Source: Chloroflexota bacterium
GTDB lineage: Bacteria > Chloroflexota > Dehalococcoidia > Bin125
Length of the DNA: 64,000 bases
Direction: 5' to 3'
NCBI GenBank assembly: GCA_028875225.1
Contig: JAPPFB010000029.1
Location: forward strand, 1 to 64,000
Part shown: in pieces, positions 16,015 to 25,601 of the stretch
How the letters are laid out: the number at the start of each line of letters is the position of its first letter
Numbering within the stretch: position 1 is the stretch's first letter
Notes under the pieces: generated by a model
What the model was told of the DNA's origin: nothing
Database searches by the model: none
What the model saw: only the letters and a program-made list of their open reading frames with translations
Program-made: the position numbers and the translations under genes

Positions 16015-18708
16015 TCATTGGGACGCAGGTTCTCTCCGCAGACCGAAGCGATCGTACCTGAAGATGCGGTTAGCGACACGGAACGTGAACCCATCCGCAT
16101 CGGGATCTGCCGATGCAGGGGCGTCTGCCCAGGAGTCGCCGAGCCAGCGCCGCGGGACGGAGATATGCGCGATCGGGCCCGAGTCAAATGGACTCCGCTG
16201 TGGAGGATCTAGATCAAACTCGATCGCTTCGTCGCCCAGGCGCGTGCGAATCCGCTCTTCCAACGATCCAAACAGCACTTCACGATTGTCGCGGCAGAAC
16301 GCAGCCTCGCGGCGGACAACCACATTGCGCGCGCTCAGTCCCTCTGCCAGCGTTCCACCTTCAAGCTGGTTGGCATGCGTGCGCCAGTCATCGCCCAACT
16401 CCGCAACGAGGGCCTCCAGCGCCTCTGGGTGCGTGGCTCGCTCCACTAGTTCCCGGTTCATGCGTGGGATCGTCCATTCTGGATGCCGAACAACAAGCCG
16501 GCGGGTCGCTTCAAGGATGCGAAGGTCCTCGTACACGTACTGGCCGAGGCCGTTGACGCCCCGCTTCAGCAACGGCGATAGATTACACGTGCCCGGCGTG
16601 AGGACGACGCAGGCCGGCCGACGCTGAGCCGCTGGTCGGTCGTCTCGCGGATGACGGTGAAGTCTGCCGATCCGTTGCAAGAGTACATCCAGCGGACAGA
16701 GATCGGTGATCAGCAGATCGGCGTCGATGTCCAAGGACTGCTCCAGCGTCTGCGTCCCGACCACGATCACGCCGCCCTGGGACCGAACGCGGCCCAGTCG
16801 AGCCTCAACTTCCCGATCGAGCAGCGCGCGATCGCCTGGTACGAAGCGACCATGATGGAGCGTGACTGTCCCGCCACAGCTGAAGAGCGGCGACTCCGCC
16901 TGTCCGGAGGCGGCATTCTCGACCGCTTGCTGTGTGCGGACGGCATAATCTACCGTGTTGCGCACAAGCAGCACCTTCGCCCCGACGCTGGCAGCGTCGA
17001 GGGAGAGCTGGGCCACGCGCTCGAACTGCTCCATCAACGGCTGGGTATCGATCCGGACTGTCTTCTCGCGCCCGTTCTCTCCGACGCCCAGGACCTCTTC
17101 GGATGAATCCCAGGGAACGCTCACGGCCGGGTACGGAGCGCGAATCGCTTCCTCCAGCGGCAGATCGCTCGCGCCGGGAGTTGCTCCGGCCGTCAGCCAG
17201 CTTCGCCTCGCGGTCGAACCCAGGGTGGCCGACATCAACACCGCATATCCGCCTGCACCAAGGTGAGCCTCAAGCAACGCTCGCAGGATCGCGCCCATGT
17301 AGGAATCAGAAGCGTGCACCTCGTCCACGATCAGCAAATTGCGGGCCAGGCACGCGGCCCGCATATGTGAGTGTTTTACTTTGAGCGCCGCCAGCATCGC
17401 CTGATCTATGGTTCCGACTGCGATCTGTGCGGCCAGGTACCGTTTCGGGCGCTCCGCGGCCCATCGACGACCCGGGAGTGCGTCGTCAAGCGCCTGGTCC
17501 CACCAGACCCGGTAGTCCTGCAGCCTTTCTCTCCCGTCACCAGCTTCATGCGAGTACCCGGGAACGGCCAGAACCACGTCGGGCCGATGGCCGTCGGGGA
17601 ATGCGGAGTCGACGAAGCGACGCACGCGCCCATGAATCTGAGTCGCCGCTGAGCGGGTCGGGAGAGCGAAGTAGAGGCCGTCCACCAGTTCGGCCTCATA
17701 CATTCGCAAGAACCGCCAGAGCGCTGCCTCCGTCTTGCCCGAGCCGGTCTCGGACTCGATCACGATCAACCGCTCTTGCAACGCCGTCCCGAGCGCAGCT
17801 TGCCGCTGAATGGCATTCGCAGACCCATCGACAATCCTGAACAACTCAGCGAATCCGGGCAGTGCGTCTCGATCATGAACGGCGAGGCGCTGTTCCGAGA
17901 TGTCTAACCCGGTCTCAGCGATCGCTGCTTGCGCCTGCGCTCGTGCACGACTGATATACCCGTCCGTCGGCTCGTCATCGAACGGAAACCAGCCTTCGTT
18001 CGAGCCGATCCAATCCGCCAGTGTGCAGAGGCCAAGAAACATGTGCTGGAAGGCGGTGGCCTCGGGCAACGGAGCCGCGGCTCGGTCCCAGGCCGCCGGA
18101 AACCACTCCTTCAGCAACGATCCGATGCGGCGCGTGTACTGTTCCGGGTCGAGCCGTCCAAGGGGACGCCAGATTGTTGGGTTCCGCTGGCGTTCGCCTT
18201 CAAGCTGCAGCGGCAGTCCATGATGGGAAAGCGCCGCGACCAGCAGATCGCTGACCACTTCGCCGTCACGCGCGTCCCACTGGGTCAGTTCGTCCCATCC
18301 CAGCGCGTCGAAGAACCACAACGCTGAGTCTGCGTCGTCGCCGATCAGCACCGGAGCGAGGTCGAGCGTGTGGCCGGCTCGCCGCGGCCGCAGGTTCGAC
18401 AGGTCCGCATCCCGCCAAACCTGTGCCTGAAAGCCCAGATTGACCTTGCCGATATCGTGCAACGCCGCGAATACGCATAGCCTCGCTGTCGTCGCCGCAT
18501 CCAGATCTGTCAGGCCCGCCGTGCGTGCCAAGCGTCGGCGGATTGTGGGCTGGCGCAGCAGAGCCTCCAGGCACGCACCCACATCGGCAAGATGGTGTTC
18601 AAGCAGGTGAATTCGCTCCGGTCCCCGCGCTCGCTGAGGTCGCGCCTTTGCCCAGAACTGATCCAGATACCGAGGCCGCCCAGTGGTTGGCAACTCGTCG
18701 TTCGACAT
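16015..18708 (-). CDS. cas3: Cas3 HD nuclease-helicase
   Basis: 897 residues with both domains fused in the usual order. HD nuclease: H at LLEHHLADV (about 35-42), HD at 84-85 (ALHDIGK), HH at 162-163 (SHHG). Helicase: Walker A ESETGSGKTE (318-327), DEVH at 462-465, SAT motif LMSATLG, motif VI QRIGRLHRH. All catalytic residues appear intact, so interference should be possible. It is the first gene of the cas operon; the 90-base gap to the divergent exonuclease gene must hold the operon promoter. It degrades the target strand after Cascade recruits it. Confidence 0.96.
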   Translation of the reverse strand: MSNDELPTTGRPRYLDQFWAKARPQRARGPERIHLLEHHLADVGACLEALLRQPTIRRRLARTAGLTDLDAATTARLCVFAALHDIGKVNLGFQAQVWRDADLSNLRPRRAGHTLDLAPVLIGDDADSALWFFDALGWDELTQWDARDGEVVSDLLVAALSHHGLPLQLEGERQRNPTIWRPLGRLDPEQYTRRIGSLLKEWFPAAWDRAAAPLPEATAFQHMFLGLCTLADWIGSNEGWFPFDDEPTDGYISRARAQAQAAIAETGLDISEQRLAVHDRDALPGFAELFRIVDGSANAIQRQAALGTALQERLIVIESETGSGKTEAALWRFLRMYEAELVDGLYFALPTRSAATQIHGRVRRFVDSAFPDGHRPDVVLAVPGYSHEAGDGRERLQDYRVWWDQALDDALPGRRWAAERPKRYLAAQIAVGTIDQAMLAALKVKHSHMRAACLARNLLIVDEVHASDSYMGAILRALLEAHLGAGGYAVLMSATLGSTARRSWLTAGATPGASDLPLEEAIRAPYPAVSVPWDSSEEVLGVGENGREKTVRIDTQPLMEQFERVAQLSLDAASVGAKVLLVRNTVDYAVRTQQAVENAASGQAESPLFSCGGTVTLHHGRFVPGDRALLDREVEARLGRVRSQGGVIVVGTQTLEQSLDIDADLLITDLCPLDVLLQRIGRLHRHPRDDRPAAQRRPACVVLTPGTCNLSPLLKRGVNGLGQYVYEDLRILEATRRLVVRHPEWTIPRMNRELVERATHPEALEALVAELGDDWRTHANQLEGGTLAEGLSARNVVVRREAAFCRDNREVLFGSLEERIRTRLGDEAIEFDLDPPQRSPFDSGPIAHISVPRRWLGDSWADAPASADPDADGFTFRVANRIFRYDRFGLRREPASQ

Positions 18709-18749
18709 CGCGGTCGCTCCTCCACGCCTCCACGATTCGGCGGAACTAG

Positions 18750-19343
<594 letters not shown>

Positions 19344-19912
19344 CTACTCTGGCAGAGTTCGGCATCATGCCATCCGGTGACCTGCGTCTTTCGCGTGGGC
19401 CACTCGTCTAGGAGGAAGAAGATCGCCGCGATCAGCGGGATTCCGCGCGAAGACGACTTTGCGCCTGGTGTTGGATGACACAAGGCTGTCTCGGGATCAC
19501 CCTTGACTTCTGGGTTACAAGCGCGTTCAGAGCGACGTGCATAGTCGAACGGACAGCGTGGCTCCTTCTGGCCCTCCGAAACTCGAGCGTCCCCATCGAA
19601 GCCTCACCCATTGAGCGCACCTTTAGCGGGTACCGCTACCTAGCAGACCCAACTGACCGAAACAAGCTCCTTTACCCCTAAGCCACCACAAAGCACTCGA
19701 ATCTGGTGTCTTCTCGCGTCGCTGCTCACGTTGAGTCATGTCTAAAGGTCGGAGCCTAGTCGGGGGAGCGACCGTGTCCGGTTGCACATGAACCCGCGTC
19801 GAGTCAGCTACCATGTTTCGAACACACAACTGGACCACGAGGTTCGGCTGCGCGGGCTGTGCGTCACTCAGCATGCAGAGTCGACCAGCGGCGAGAAGTC
19901 GAGGAGTATCCG
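19344..19912. other. Gap of about 570 bases before the recombinase
   Basis: No supported gene. A 68-residue plus-strand frame (19475-19681) has no family resemblance and no clear ribosome site. The region upstream of serine recombinase genes in integrated elements often contains regulatory or attachment DNA, but no repeat that could be an attachment core was recognised by eye. Confidence 0.3.
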
Positions 19913-21553
19913 ATGAACGAATCAAATGATGTGACGACGGCTGCCCTGTATGCACGCGTCTCCAGTGACCGCCAAGATGTCGACCTCTCGGTCGCTGCGC
20001 AGCTCCGAGCTTTGCGGGAGTATGCCGAACGCAACGGCTATCTCGTGGTGCGCGAGTACATTGACGAAGCCGAATCCGGCCGAGTTGCGGACCGACCGCA
20101 GTTCCGGAAGATGCTGGATGAGGCGAGCCACTCCGACGCACCCTTCCAGGAAATCCTGGTCTGGAAGTTCTCCCGCTTCACCCGCAAACGCGAGCATGCG
20201 GTCGCGTTCAAATCCATGTTGCGCCGGCGCGGCATCCGCGTCACCTCGATCACCGAGCACGCTGACGACACACCCACCGGAAAGCTGATGGAGGCGATCA
20301 TCGAGAGCGTGGACGAGTTCTACTCCGAGAACCTCGCTCAAGAAGTGACTCGAGGAATGCGGGAAGCCGCCTCGCGTGGGTTCTTTCTGAGTTCGAAAGC
20401 GCCGTTCGGCTACCGACGAATCAAGGTCCAGGATGGTGCCAAGGAGCGGCCGACGTTGGAAGTCAATCCAGGCGCCGGTCCGATCGTCAAGGAGATCTTC
20501 GAGAAGTCTCTGCGCGGTGTCGGCTTGAAAGAGATCGCGGCCGATCTGAACCAACGCGGCGTCACCAACAAGGGCAAACGCTGGCAGCGCACAGGCCTCC
20601 ACTATGTGCTGACCAACGAGGCGTACACGGGGACCGCGGTCTGGGGCAAGACCACAACCAGCGACAGGGAGCCGGAGCCAGTTCGGGCGGAAGGCGCGTG
20701 GGAGGCGTTGGTCTCGCGTGAGATGTTCGACGCAGTCCAGAGTGGCCTGGAGGAGCGGGCGCCCAAGAAGCGGCACCCGGCGCGGGTCGGAAGCAAGTTC
20801 CTGCTCAGCGGACTGCTGCGCTGCGGGGTCTGCGGCAAGCCCTACACCGGCCAGGGGGCGAAGAGCGGCAAGTTCTCCTACTACGTTTGCGGCACCCTGC
20901 TGCGCGAGGGCTCCGGGTCATGCACCGCGCGCTATCTGAACGCGGAGCGGGTGGAGTCGTGCATCGTCGACACTATTCGCGGGCGGATTCTCAATGACCA
21001 GACGATCACGGAGTTGGTCGTGCTGGTCGCCGAGGAGATCGACTCATTGGCCGGCGAGCTCGGTGGCCAGTTGCACGCGGTCGAGGCCGAACTGGCTGAT
21101 GTCCGCAGTCGGCTCGACCGACTCTATGAAGCGCTGGAGACGACGGATCTGACGATGCAGGCGCTCTCGCCGCGCATCCTCAAGCTGCGCCAGCGCGAGG
21201 ACCAGCTCGCAGGAGCGCAGGAAGATGCGGCGCGTCAGTTGCAGCAGCGCAGAGCCGACCTGCCGTCTACGGCGGAAATCGGCGAGTACGTCTCAGACTT
21301 CCGCGAGTTCCTCGCCGAGGGCAGCATTCCCGAGCGCAAAGCACTGATTCGCAACTTCGTCGAGTCAATCGAGGTCGACGACCGAGATGCGATTCTGACG
21401 TACACGATCCCCATGCCATCGGACGGTGTGACAAAGGAAAGAACGCCGGTTCTCGATTTCGTCCAGTCCGGCCCACCACACGCCAATCTGGGTCAGACTT
21501 TGGTCCCGATCCCACGAGGGATGGTCTGTTTGGATGTCGTTACGTTTGCATGA
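19913..21553 (+). CDS. Large serine recombinase (integrase)
   Basis: 546 residues from the ATG at 19913, which has GAGGAG seven bases upstream. N-terminal resolvase domain: AALYARVSSDRQ contains the nucleophile Ser and Arg, EYIDEAESG and VWKFSRFTRKREHA follow. Then a recombinase domain (FGYRRIKV, GLKEIAADLNQRGVTNKG, YVLTNEAYTG), a zinc ribbon (LRCGVCGKPY ... YYVCGTLL ... GSC) and a coiled coil (about 390-460). All large-serine-integrase parts are present. Its last 14 bases overlap the end of the convergent VOC gene. Such integrases lie at one end of the element they move, so this probably marks the right boundary of the accessory region. Confidence 0.9.
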   Translation: MNESNDVTTAALYARVSSDRQDVDLSVAAQLRALREYAERNGYLVVREYIDEAESGRVADRPQFRKMLDEASHSDAPFQEILVWKFSRFTRKREHAVAFKSMLRRRGIRVTSITEHADDTPTGKLMEAIIESVDEFYSENLAQEVTRGMREAASRGFFLSSKAPFGYRRIKVQDGAKERPTLEVNPGAGPIVKEIFEKSLRGVGLKEIAADLNQRGVTNKGKRWQRTGLHYVLTNEAYTGTAVWGKTTTSDREPEPVRAEGAWEALVSREMFDAVQSGLEERAPKKRHPARVGSKFLLSGLLRCGVCGKPYTGQGAKSGKFSYYVCGTLLREGSGSCTARYLNAERVESCIVDTIRGRILNDQTITELVVLVAEEIDSLAGELGGQLHAVEAELADVRSRLDRLYEALETTDLTMQALSPRILKLRQREDQLAGAQEDAARQLQQRRADLPSTAEIGEYVSDFREFLAEGSIPERKALIRNFVESIEVDDRDAILTYTIPMPSDGVTKERTPVLDFVQSGPPHANLGQTLVPIPRGMVCLDVVTFA

Positions 21554-21923
21554 GCTGAATCAGGTTGCCGCAGGTGTCGTCAAAGATCGCGATCGTGACG
21601 TTGCCCATATCTGTTGGCTCCATCGTGAACGCAACGCCGAGTGATTTCAGTTTCGCGTGCTCTGCGTGGATGTCCGTCACGCTAAAGGACGCTGCCGGAA
21701 TCCCCTGGTCGAAAATCCCCCTCTGATACGTCTGGGCGACCGGGTTCTCATTTGGTTCAAGCAGGAGCTCGGTCCCATCGGGGTCCTCGGGCGAGACGAC
21801 AGTGAGCCATTTGAACTCGCCCACGGGAACGTCCTGCTTCTTCACAAAGCCGAGGATCTCGGTGTAAAACCTCAGAGCTTCGTTCTGGTCGCTGACGAAG
21901 ACGCCGGTGAGTGTAATCTGCAT
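21540..21923 (-). CDS. VOC/glyoxalase-fold protein
   Basis: 127 residues from the ATG at 21923, with GAGGCGAG upstream. The pattern TGVFVSDQNEALRFYTEILGF and the C-terminal VAFTMEPTDMGNVTIAIFDDTCGNLIQL mark a vicinal-oxygen-chelate protein of the small lyase/bleomycin-resistance type; the His/Glu/Gln metal positions are not all obvious. The substrate is unknown. In many bacteria an ArsR-type gene precedes this kind of VOC protein; here only a damaged ArsR frame precedes it. Its 3' end overlaps the serine recombinase. Confidence 0.75.
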   Translation of the reverse strand: MQITLTGVFVSDQNEALRFYTEILGFVKKQDVPVGEFKWLTVVSPEDPDGTELLLEPNENPVAQTYQRGIFDQGIPAASFSVTDIHAEHAKLKSLGVAFTMEPTDMGNVTIAIFDDTCGNLIQLMQT

Positions 21924-22166
21924 ATCTCGCCTCTTCTTCCGTTCATGGTGTCGCTTGAGCGATCGGTCCTTGACAGCCTGGAGGGCCTCATTGATCGAGA
22001 CAGGCTTCAAACACATGCCGCGTTTCTTTGAGCTTACGAGCTCAGGCTGTTTCAGGAGATCAACGTGCCTGGCCAGGGCCTGCCGAGAGTCGGCGACATC
22101 ATGCCGCACGACCACGCGCGCCGTGAGCTCGTCCAGCATCAGCCTCCGTATGGGGTCCGAGAACAT
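21924..22166 (-). pseudogene. Damaged ArsR-type regulator fused in frame ahead of the VOC gene
   Basis: The frame reads MFSDPIRRLMLDELTAR, typical of the first helices of ArsR regulators, then jumps to DSRQALARHVDLLKQPELV, the recognition helix and wing. The middle helix normally lying between (about 15-20 residues) is missing. The tail ends KRHHERKKRR and runs without a stop into the VOC protein. Best explained as an internal in-frame deletion plus loss of the stop; a functional ArsR-VOC fusion is less likely because the helix-turn-helix is incomplete. Confidence 0.45.
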
Positions 22167-22244
22167 GCGCGCAATTCGACTTCATCGCCCGTCAAGAGCG
22201 TCGCAGCGGTACCAAGGTCAAGAAGAACGGCCGGCCGAGGGGCG

Positions 22245-25200
22245 CTACTCGCTTCGGTCCTTGCGGCGTTCCTCATACAGCCCCAGCGCGTGCAACGGAA
22301 AGTATTGGCGATAGAGCACGTAGTCCAGGAGCGCCGTGCGAAAGAACACGCCGGCCATGTCCTGCCTGGGCCATGTCCCATCAGGGTTCTGCGTGTCGAT
22401 CAGATAGCGGATGCCGCGCGAGATCGCCGTCCAGTCCGAGTCGCCGGCCTCGAGCAATGCAATCAATGCCCACGCCGTCTGGATGACCTGACTCTCGTCG
22501 TGGGCGACGTACTGGCCAGTCATGCAGCCGCTGTGGTGTTCTCCCCATCCACCGTCATCGCGCTGGCGATCCAGCAGCCAGCGACAGGCCAAATGCAGCG
22601 CCGGGTCGCCCGGCCGGGCTCCGCCGGCGACCAGGCCTCGGATCCCGAAAAACGTGCCGTATATGTACTGAACTCCCCAGACGCCGCGCCAGGAACCGTC
22701 ACTCGCCTGATTTCGTCGCAGCCAGGCGTCGGCCCGAGTCATCGCCCGTCTCGTTGGCGCATCGATGCTCTCCGGGGAGTGTTCCTGAGCAGCGGCGAGC
22801 GCTGCGAGACATGAGGCGGTGCATTCAACGAAGGAATGCTCCGTCATCGACTCGCCGAACATCTCGGCCGGGTTGATCCGTTCGAGGTCGATCGCGGAAC
22901 GTTGCGATTCGTAGCTGCCGAACCCGCCGTCGCGATTCTGACCACGCAGCATGAAGCGGGCCGCGTCGCGCAGCGCCGCCGGACCGATCGCCGACCGATC
23001 GGCGGCGACAATCCCGAGCACGGCTTCCGCCGTGCAATCCGTCACCGGCCAGCCATGCCACCGTTCGGCGAAGCACCAACCGCCCTGTGGGTCGTTTCGG
23101 TAGGCCTCTCGGAATCCGGGGAAGCTGGCGTCGATCTGCTGCTCGCTTAGGTAGGCGGCTCCGCGCTGGAGCGCGTCGGATGCGCCGGAGACCTCGGGCG
23201 TCAGCGACAGCGCCTGGAGGGCGAATCCCGTGTCCCATGAAGCGCTTCTGGCGCCGGTCATGCGGGCGCCGCCGTCGTCATCTTCCCAGAACCAGCGGTC
23301 GAGCTGCTCGAGCGCGCGCTGGAAGTCGGCGTCGCCAGGATCGTGGAGCCAGAGGGCCATGACGTTGAGCAGACCGCTGACCGGAGAGATGCTCGTGTGG
23401 TCGGTCGAGTTCAGCTCCCACTTGATCTGACTGATCAGTGCCTCCATCGACCGCGCGCGCCAATGTCTGCTGTGGAACCGTTCGACGAGTTGCGCGCCTC
23501 GATACAGCAGGCGCAGCCAGGTCGTCGGCTGTGCGAACAGGTCCGCCTCTCGCAGGTGACTGCGATGGGCAGAAAAATCGATGCTCTCGAAGCCCTCGGG
23601 GTACAGCTCCTCGCGCAGAGAAGCGATCACTGGCGTGACGGGCGCCTGGAAACGGCGGGAGTATGTCGCGGCCATCGCCATGTAGATCAGCCGGGTGTGG
23701 CAATACCAGTTCGAGGGGTGCAGCGGCAAACTGAGAGGCAGGCTCCAGAGTTCGGGGAGCACGGGATGAATGCCTCGCCAGTCGTAGAGGTTGAGGAGCG
23801 CCAACCAGAACTTTCCCCAGCTTGGGATGCCCAGCACGCCCTCGGCCTGCAAGAATCGGCGCGCCGGCTCGATCAGCGGATCTTCCCGCTCGACGCCTAG
23901 CAACCGTGCCGCCACATAGACCAGTGTCGTGACGAACAGGTACGGCTGCGAGTGATCGTGTAGCCCCCAGGTGCCATCAGGGAAGCGGGACTGCTCGAAG
24001 TAGCGCAGTAGCCGCCGCCGCCGATCTGGGCCGATCGGATGCCCGATGATGTGGTGCAGCAAGACCCACTGCGCGGTGATCATTGGACACCAGACCATCT
24101 CGCCTTCCCAACGACCCTCGTCATCCTGCAGTTCCAGCAGTCGTGCGGCGGCCCGTTGCAAGGCCGAACTCGCATCGGGCGAGACAGTCCTTCCCTGTCG
24201 CGGTTCTTCGGTTCGAGGCGAGAGTGATGACCCGGATGGCATTGAGGTCAAGAAGGCGCGGGCGAGGGCTTCCGTGGGGCGTTCGTTCTCCGTTCCGCCC
24301 GCACGTCTGACGTTGTAGAGGTGCCAGGCGGCTCGCAGGAGCCAGGCAAGTCGGTTGCTCAATCCACGAGCGATGTCGCGGTAACGGCGCCAGGCCAGCC
24401 GGTTGAGCGACTTGGGGACGGTTGCCCGATGGGCCCAGAGCACCGTCGTAATGAACTCCCGGCTCAAGCTGCGGATCGAAGTGTCATCACAGCCCAGCAA
24501 CCTCATGGTGCGGCCGCGCACTCCAGAGCTGGCCCGCCAGCGGCTGTACATCGCCTGGCGGAGCGCGGCGCCTTCGGCCCGCGGATCGGCGAAGACCTCA
24601 TAGAGTCCCATCGCCAGGAGCTCGGGAACTCGCGTGGCCTCAAAGCGGTGGTTTCTGAAGTCACTGAACTTCTCGCCCTCGGCTAACGCGAAGGCGTCAC
24701 CGAAGCCGAGCGTGATTCCGGTCGCGGTCAACGGATGGTAGTGTCCCGCGGCATCTCCGATCAGCACTCGACGTGAGGTTCCGTAGGTCAGTCGCGGACT
24801 AATCACATTGGCTGCCGCCTGCATCCCTTGCTCGGACCAGGCGTCGACGAACGCTGAGCGAAGCGACTCCGGCACCCAGCGGGCGTACGAGTCCGAGAGC
24901 AGACCCTTCCACTCATGCGGAGAGTGGTCCAGCGGGATATCGATGACCGCGCGGACTCGGTCCTCGCTCAATCCATACAGCAGCATCGGACCAGGGGCGC
25001 CGCTGACCACGTGCCCGTAACCCTCGAAGGGCAAGCTCACCCCGTTCAGCGTCAGTCCAACCATTCGTGAACAGGTCCTCGTGCGGGTTGGTATTCCCAG
25101 CGATCGCCGGACGATGGAAGAACGTCCATCCGCGCCCACGATTCGTTCAGCGAGCACAGTGCGGCTCTTGCCGTTCTGGGTAAACGTGATTCGTCCGTCT

Positions 25201-25601
25201 TCGACGGTGCGCACGCGGGCGTGAAGCAGCAGGTCGACGCCCGGATCGTCGCCGGCTACCTGGCGCAGGTGCGAGACCAGCGCCTCATGTTCGCAGACCA
25301 GACTGCGCATTCCGTCGGAGTACGGGAGCAAGATTGGCTCGTCACCGTCTTCCGGTAGCACGGCGAATCCTTCGCCCGAGTTGCTCGGTACAGCTCCCTC
25401 GACGGAAATGCCCAGCTCATCCAAGACCTGCACGGCCGGGGGATGCAGCCACTCGCCGGCCAGTCGTTTGGACGCAGAGGGGTTTGCTTCAAACAGGGCG
25501 ACTCGATATCCCTTGCGCGCATGGGCGATGGCGCACACACAGCCGACCGGACCGGCGCCGACAATGGCCACGTCGTAGCGTCCATCGGCCGCGCCGTTCA
25601 C
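22245..25601 (-). CDS. Squalene monooxygenase - oxidosqualene cyclase fusion
   Basis: One uninterrupted frame (about 1118 residues from a GTG at 25601 that overlaps the CYP51 stop as GTGA; an ATG at 25670 gives 1141, numbering used here). Residues 31-~460 are a group A FAD monooxygenase of squalene-epoxidase type: Rossmann VGAGPVG (37-43), GEWLHPPAVQVLDELG, ADG (180-182) and GDAAGHYHPLTATGIT (305-320), matching the GD...HPLT..G.T signature. Residues ~500-1141 are an oxidosqualene cyclase: HPSNWYCH (651-658), the protonating DCTAE (878-882) rather than the DxDD of squalene-hopene cyclases, and repeated QW motifs (QDDEGRW, QASDGSWRGVWG, QRDDGGWGE, QNPDGTW). A Pro/Ser/Arg-rich linker joins them. 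It would epoxidise squalene and fold it into a sterol skeleton. It is last in the sterol operon. Families are certain; product is inferred. Confidence 0.9.
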   Translation of the reverse strand: MNGAADGRYDVAIVGAGPVGCVCAIAHARKGYRVALFEANPSASKRLAGEWLHPPAVQVLDELGISVEGAVPSNSGEGFAVLPEDGDEPILLPYSDGMRSLVCEHEALVSHLRQVAGDDPGVDLLLHARVRTVEDGRITFTQNGKSRTVLAERIVGADGRSSIVRRSLGIPTRTRTCSRMVGLTLNGVSLPFEGYGHVVSGAPGPMLLYGLSEDRVRAVIDIPLDHSPHEWKGLLSDSYARWVPESLRSAFVDAWSEQGMQAAANVISPRLTYGTSRRVLIGDAAGHYHPLTATGITLGFGDAFALAEGEKFSDFRNHRFEATRVPELLAMGLYEVFADPRAEGAALRQAMYSRWRASSGVRGRTMRLLGCDDTSIRSLSREFITTVLWAHRATVPKSLNRLAWRRYRDIARGLSNRLAWLLRAAWHLYNVRRAGGTENERPTEALARAFLTSMPSGSSLSPRTEEPRQGRTVSPDASSALQRAAARLLELQDDEGRWEGEMVWCPMITAQWVLLHHIIGHPIGPDRRRRLLRYFEQSRFPDGTWGLHDHSQPYLFVTTLVYVAARLLGVEREDPLIEPARRFLQAEGVLGIPSWGKFWLALLNLYDWRGIHPVLPELWSLPLSLPLHPSNWYCHTRLIYMAMAATYSRRFQAPVTPVIASLREELYPEGFESIDFSAHRSHLREADLFAQPTTWLRLLYRGAQLVERFHSRHWRARSMEALISQIKWELNSTDHTSISPVSGLLNVMALWLHDPGDADFQRALEQLDRWFWEDDDGGARMTGARSASWDTGFALQALSLTPEVSGASDALQRGAAYLSEQQIDASFPGFREAYRNDPQGGWCFAERWHGWPVTDCTAEAVLGIVAADRSAIGPAALRDAARFMLRGQNRDGGFGSYESQRSAIDLERINPAEMFGESMTEHSFVECTASCLAALAAAQEHSPESIDAPTRRAMTRADAWLRRNQASDGSWRGVWGVQYIYGTFFGIRGLVAGGARPGDPALHLACRWLLDRQRDDGGWGEHHSGCMTGQYVAHDESQVIQTAWALIALLEAGDSDWTAISRGIRYLIDTQNPDGTWPRQDMAGVFFRTALLDYVLYRQYFPLHALGLYEERRKDRSE

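Noticed and set aside
21924-22166. Intact ArsR regulator
   Set aside because: The helix between the first conserved block and the recognition helix is missing, so a normal DNA-binding domain cannot form.
22065-22814. 249-residue plus-strand frame across the cyclase 3' end
   Set aside because: The cyclase QW motifs on the other strand are real coding sequence; this frame has no protein-like features.
22245-24170. Squalene-hopene cyclase as the identity of the cyclase domain
   Set aside because: The catalytic motif is DCTAE, not DxDDTA, and HPSNWYCH plus the ISPVSGLLNVM block match oxidosqualene cyclases.
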